From CAZDIO01 sp964505555 (GTDB taxonomy: Bacteria > Bdellovibrionota_C > UBA2361 > SZUA-149 > CAZDIO01), in the NCBI GenBank assembly GCA_964505555.1, contig CAZDIO010000130.1:9648-73647 (forward strand): DNA of 64,000 bases, given 5' to 3'. The translations under genes were made by a program, and so were the position numbers. Below, piece after piece: positions 61,814-64,000 of this stretch (positions within the stretch are counted from its first letter, which is position 1; every line of letters starts with the position of its first letter). Under the pieces are notes generated by a model that was given only the letters and a program-made list of their open reading frames with translations, was not told the origin of the DNA and ran no database searches.

Positions 61814-62338
61814 ATGAAACACTTAGATGGCAGAAAAATTCGTCGGTTTTCAATTCTTCAGACTCAAGAAGCAATAAAGAAGCAGGGGATAGAAGAACGG
61901 GTGAAAACTTTATATGCTCTCTCAAAGAAGAAAGAACAGGAGATAGTCCAAGTAAAACACCGTCTTCAAGTATGTAAGGATATTCTTACTCAGAATTTTG
62001 ATAACATTCATAATTCAAAATTGTGTTTAGTGATGAACCTTAAGTCCGCATATGATTTTTCTAGCGCTTGTGGATCTCTTAAAAAGTCAGATCAACTTCG
62101 TCTTCAGGGATTAAACTTTAAAAATAAGGAGATTCTCAATCAAGTAAAGACAGGAAGAGAGGTTCTCCTTATGATAAAGAAAAAAACTCAGATACTAACA
62201 GAGAGGATAACAAAAGAGAGCGGAATCTATCGGGCGATGAAGAATTCTCTTGAAATGCTTGAGATAGAAGAAAATATTTCGTTTCAACGAAGTGTCGTAC
62301 AAATACATCAGAGAAAATTAAAGGAAGAGATGTTATGA
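61814..62338 (+). CDS. SctO/FliJ-like coiled-coil protein
   Basis: A 174-residue, strongly charged, helical protein, predicted coiled coil over most of its length (about 15-170). FliJ and SctO (YscO) proteins of similar size and composition link the ATPase to the export gate. No sequence motif proves this; the call rests on composition, size and position between the rod-like and FliO-like genes. It begins 6 nt after the SctI-like gene and its stop overlaps the next start in ATGA. Confidence 0.5.
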   Translation: MKHLDGRKIRRFSILQTQEAIKKQGIEERVKTLYALSKKKEQEIVQVKHRLQVCKDILTQNFDNIHNSKLCLVMNLKSAYDFSSACGSLKKSDQLRLQGLNFKNKEILNQVKTGREVLLMIKKKTQILTERITKESGIYRAMKNSLEMLEIEENISFQRSVVQIHQRKLKEEML

Positions 62339-62841
62339 ACACAAGAAAGCTTCTGGTAAAGCAGTTCTCCTTTCTTCTTGTCTTTATTTTGGTCGGTGTT
62401 TTTCCACTCAGTGCTTTTTCAGAAGTTCCCGGAGGAGTTGACCCCCTGTCGTTTGCAGGAGTTTTTCGAACAGTTGTCTCACTTCTTTTTGTCTTGGGAC
62501 TTGCCGTCTTTTCAATCTCATTTTTAAAAAAACGACTTCCTGCTTCTCGTTTGCGTCCTGAGCATGCGGATCGTCGGATGTTTGTTAAAGAACGAGTACG
62601 AATTGATAGAAAAAACGAGATCGTTACCGTGCAATATAATGAGGAGCAAGAACTTATCCTTGGGGTAAATGAGAACGGGGTAAAACTGCTTGGGGTAATT
62701 AATGAACGGGGGCGTTTTGCTACCGCTATAAATGAAAACATCGTGGAGGAGTCGTTTCCTGATCCGCTTTTTATTGATGAGTGGGAGGAACCTTTTGAAG
62801 ATCTCACTTCTGATAAAGACGACGATCAAGAGAGTCATTAA
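62335..62841 (+). CDS. FliO-like export apparatus protein
   Basis: A 168-residue protein with a signal peptide (about 1-30) and one membrane helix (about 42-64, VFRTVVSLLFVLGLAVFSIS). A cytoplasmic FliO-type domain (about 80-120) follows, with FVKERVRIDRKNEIVTVQYN and then ELILGVNENGVKLLG, matching the FliO pattern of a short beta-rich domain with an LGV motif. FliO helps assemble the FliP ring in flagella and is not usually found in injectisomes, so its place next to an SctR-like gene is notable. It starts in an ATGA overlap. Confidence 0.65.
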   Translation: MNTRKLLVKQFSFLLVFILVGVFPLSAFSEVPGGVDPLSFAGVFRTVVSLLFVLGLAVFSISFLKKRLPASRLRPEHADRRMFVKERVRIDRKNEIVTVQYNEEQELILGVNENGVKLLGVINERGRFATAINENIVEESFPDPLFIDEWEEPFEDLTSDKDDDQESH

Positions 62842-62846
62842 ATAGT

Positions 62847-63614
62847 ATGATCGAGCCACTCACTCAGTCAACGTTTCCTCAATTTGGAGGACTAAGCGCC
62901 AACCCGGTGTTGATGGTGCCTTTATTTATAGCGCTGTCGTTGGTTCCTTTTATGTTCCTTGCAGTGACGAGTTTTTTAAAGCTGAGTGTTGTTTTTGGCA
63001 TCTTGAGAAACGCTCTCGGTGCGCAACAAGTTCCATCAGCTTCTGTAAGCTCACTCCTTGCACTGGTTTTAACAATCCAGATTATGTCTCCCGTAATGTC
63101 AGAAACTACCTCATTACTAGATAAGGCAATTGAAGGAAGAAACATTAGTAACAAAAATCAGCCCTGGACGGTGAGCAGTATTCTTGAAGTGGCAAAAGAG
63201 GCAAGCCTCCCCTTAGAGAGTTTTTTAATTAAACATAGTAGAACACGAGAGAGAATCTTTTTTGCACAACTTGGAAAAGATACCGCGAAACTGCCAGAAG
63301 ATAAAAGTGTGGTGTCAAAAGATAACTTAGAATGCGGTGAGGGGAGTCATACGAACTGTCGACCTCGCGGAGAGACTCTCTTTACGCTTGTTTCCTCTTT
63401 TGTTCTGAGTGAACTTTATCAAGCGTTTGCGATCGGCTTTAGTATCTTCCTTCCATTTTTAGTGATCGATCTAGTAACGGCGAACCTGCTCGTTGGTTTG
63501 GGAATGATGATGGTAAGTCCGGTAACGGTTTCATTGCCGTTTAAATTAATTTTGTTTGTGCTCTGTGATGGTTGGTTTCTCCTCTGTCGAAGTTTAGTGT
63601 TGAGTTATCAATAG
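62847..63614 (+). CDS. sctR: type III secretion export gate protein SctR/FliP
   Basis: A 255-residue inner membrane protein of the export gate (FliP/SctR). It shows AVTSFLKLSVVFGILRNALG followed by AQQVPSASV, then FVLSELYQAFAIGFSIFLPF and VIDLVTANLLVGLGMMMVSP. The end, VSLPFKLILFVLCDGW, is the family hallmark. NALGAQQVP is more like injectisome SctR (GVQQIP in YscR) than FliP (GTPSAPP), and no signal peptide is seen. The periplasmic insert (about 95-175) contains two Cys. It forms part of the pore with SctS and SctT. Confidence 0.88.
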   Translation: MIEPLTQSTFPQFGGLSANPVLMVPLFIALSLVPFMFLAVTSFLKLSVVFGILRNALGAQQVPSASVSSLLALVLTIQIMSPVMSETTSLLDKAIEGRNISNKNQPWTVSSILEVAKEASLPLESFLIKHSRTRERIFFAQLGKDTAKLPEDKSVVSKDNLECGEGSHTNCRPRGETLFTLVSSFVLSELYQAFAIGFSIFLPFLVIDLVTANLLVGLGMMMVSPVTVSLPFKLILFVLCDGWFLLCRSLVLSYQ

Positions 63615-63621
63615 GAAGGAT

Positions 63622-63882
63622 ATGGATATCTCCGGAGACTTTTATGAAGCGGTGGTGTTATTTTCAATTCTTTCTGTAATTCCATTATTGAGCAGTCTCG
63701 TTGTTGGGTTATGTGTCAGCATCCTACAGGCGGCAACCCAAATTCAGGAAAACACGCTGACCTTTGTTCCTAAATTATTTACGGTGATGATTGCGCTCTT
63801 TATCTCCGGACCGTGGATGGTTGAGCAGATTACCAAATATTTTGAAGGGATACTTAACTCATTGAGTAAACCACTCCTCTAA
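63622..63882 (+). CDS. sctS: type III secretion export gate protein SctS/FliQ
   Basis: An 86-residue protein with two membrane helices (about 12-35 and 50-70), the standard FliQ/SctS layout. The connecting motif SILQAATQIQENTLTFVPKL is diagnostic of the family. It assembles around the FliP/SctR ring. It lies 7 nt after sctR with an AGGAAGGA ribosome binding site. A SctT/FliR gene would be expected next, beyond the window end. Confidence 0.9.
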   Translation: MDISGDFYEAVVLFSILSVIPLLSSLVVGLCVSILQAATQIQENTLTFVPKLFTVMIALFISGPWMVEQITKYFEGILNSLSKPLL

Positions 63883-63948
63883 CTCAGAAAGAGCAAAGGA
63901 TTTGTGAATGAGAGTTAGAACTTATAAAAAAATAAAAACACCTGTCGT

Positions 63949-63962
63949 GGGGGGGGGAGGGG
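63949..63962 (+). repeat. G-rich tract after sctS
   Basis: G9 (63949-63957), one A, then G4 (63959-63962); another G6 run lies at 63985-63990, just before a possible GTG start at 63990. The 118 nt after sctS hold no ORF; the G runs could form a quadruplex or be a slippage site. Confidence 0.5.
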
Positions 63963-64000
63963 CGAGAAAGACAAAAAATAAAAAGGGGGGTGATTTGTTA

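Noticed and set aside
62169..62807. A 212-residue minus-strand ORF opposite the FliO-like gene
   Set aside because: It is Ser/Arg-rich shadow sequence with no family features, fully opposite a well-supported gene in the export unit.

Overview
The window is about 64 kb of moderately AT-rich chromosome (roughly 42-44% GC by eye). It comes from a Gram-negative bacterium: it carries a lipoprotein with a lipobox, Wzx-type flippases, surface glycan genes and part of a type III secretion export apparatus. Hanks-type Ser/Thr kinases, a MopE-like calcium-binding motif, TadE/TadG-type genes and a type III secretion gene run together suggest a deltaproteobacteria-like lineage (Myxococcota, Bdellovibrionota or a related candidate phylum). 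This placement is an inference. I saw no rRNA, tRNA, CRISPR array, transposase or prophage gene.

Layout. (1) 1-8.2 kb: acs, then on the minus strand an IscR-type Rrf2 regulator with nfo, a three-gene TadE/TadG-like set, murI and a TPR protein. (2) 8.2-14.1 kb: a flippase, two glycosyltransferases and a secreted parallel beta-helix protein with a MopE-like N-terminus. (3) 14.1-22.4 kb: pyrR-pyrB-pyrC-carA-carB-greA, preceded by a leader with an exact match to the PyrR-binding-loop consensus. (4) 22.4-33.6 kb: the conserved translation and RNA block rimP-nusA-ylxR-infB-rbfA-nrnA-truB-rpsO-pnp-dut. (5) 33.6-42.4 kb: a signalling cluster with a TPR membrane protein, a DUF4388 protein, a small protein, two membrane-anchored Ser/Thr kinases and a LysM lipoprotein. 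(6) 42.4-58.6 kb: a surface-sugar locus in two divergent arms. It encodes pseudaminic-acid-type nonulosonate synthesis (PseB, PseC, a SpsF-like cytidylyltransferase, PseG, PseI), with two formyltransferase modules, a PIG-L deacetylase, a flippase and several GT-C transferases. (7) 58.6-61.3 kb: pyrE-pyrD-pyrF on the minus strand. (8) 61.4-64 kb: an export gene run, SctI-like, SctO/FliJ-like, FliO-like, SctR/FliP, SctS/FliQ, cut by the window end.

How the genes work together. The two pyr loci together encode the whole route from bicarbonate and glutamine to UMP; only the first has a visible PyrR element. The nonulosonate locus lacks a recognisable PseH acetyltransferase. Instead, a formyltransferase domain is fused to PseG and a second one stands alone next to PseI and a PIG-L deacetylase. 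I infer an N-formylated pseudaminic acid. A run of nine G inside the coding sequence of the putative transferase gene in this locus is a candidate phase-variation switch.

Non-coding structure. A family of palindromic repeats built on ACCACAGAG / CACAGAGT occurs at four places (about 3.8, 12.3, 33.7 and 58.7 kb), once as a half copy. A hexamer tandem array joined to a long inverted repeat lies between acs and the Rrf2 gene. A perfect 15-bp hairpin sits directly in front of the second kinase start codon, and the rimP mRNA has an unexplained leader of about 280 nt.
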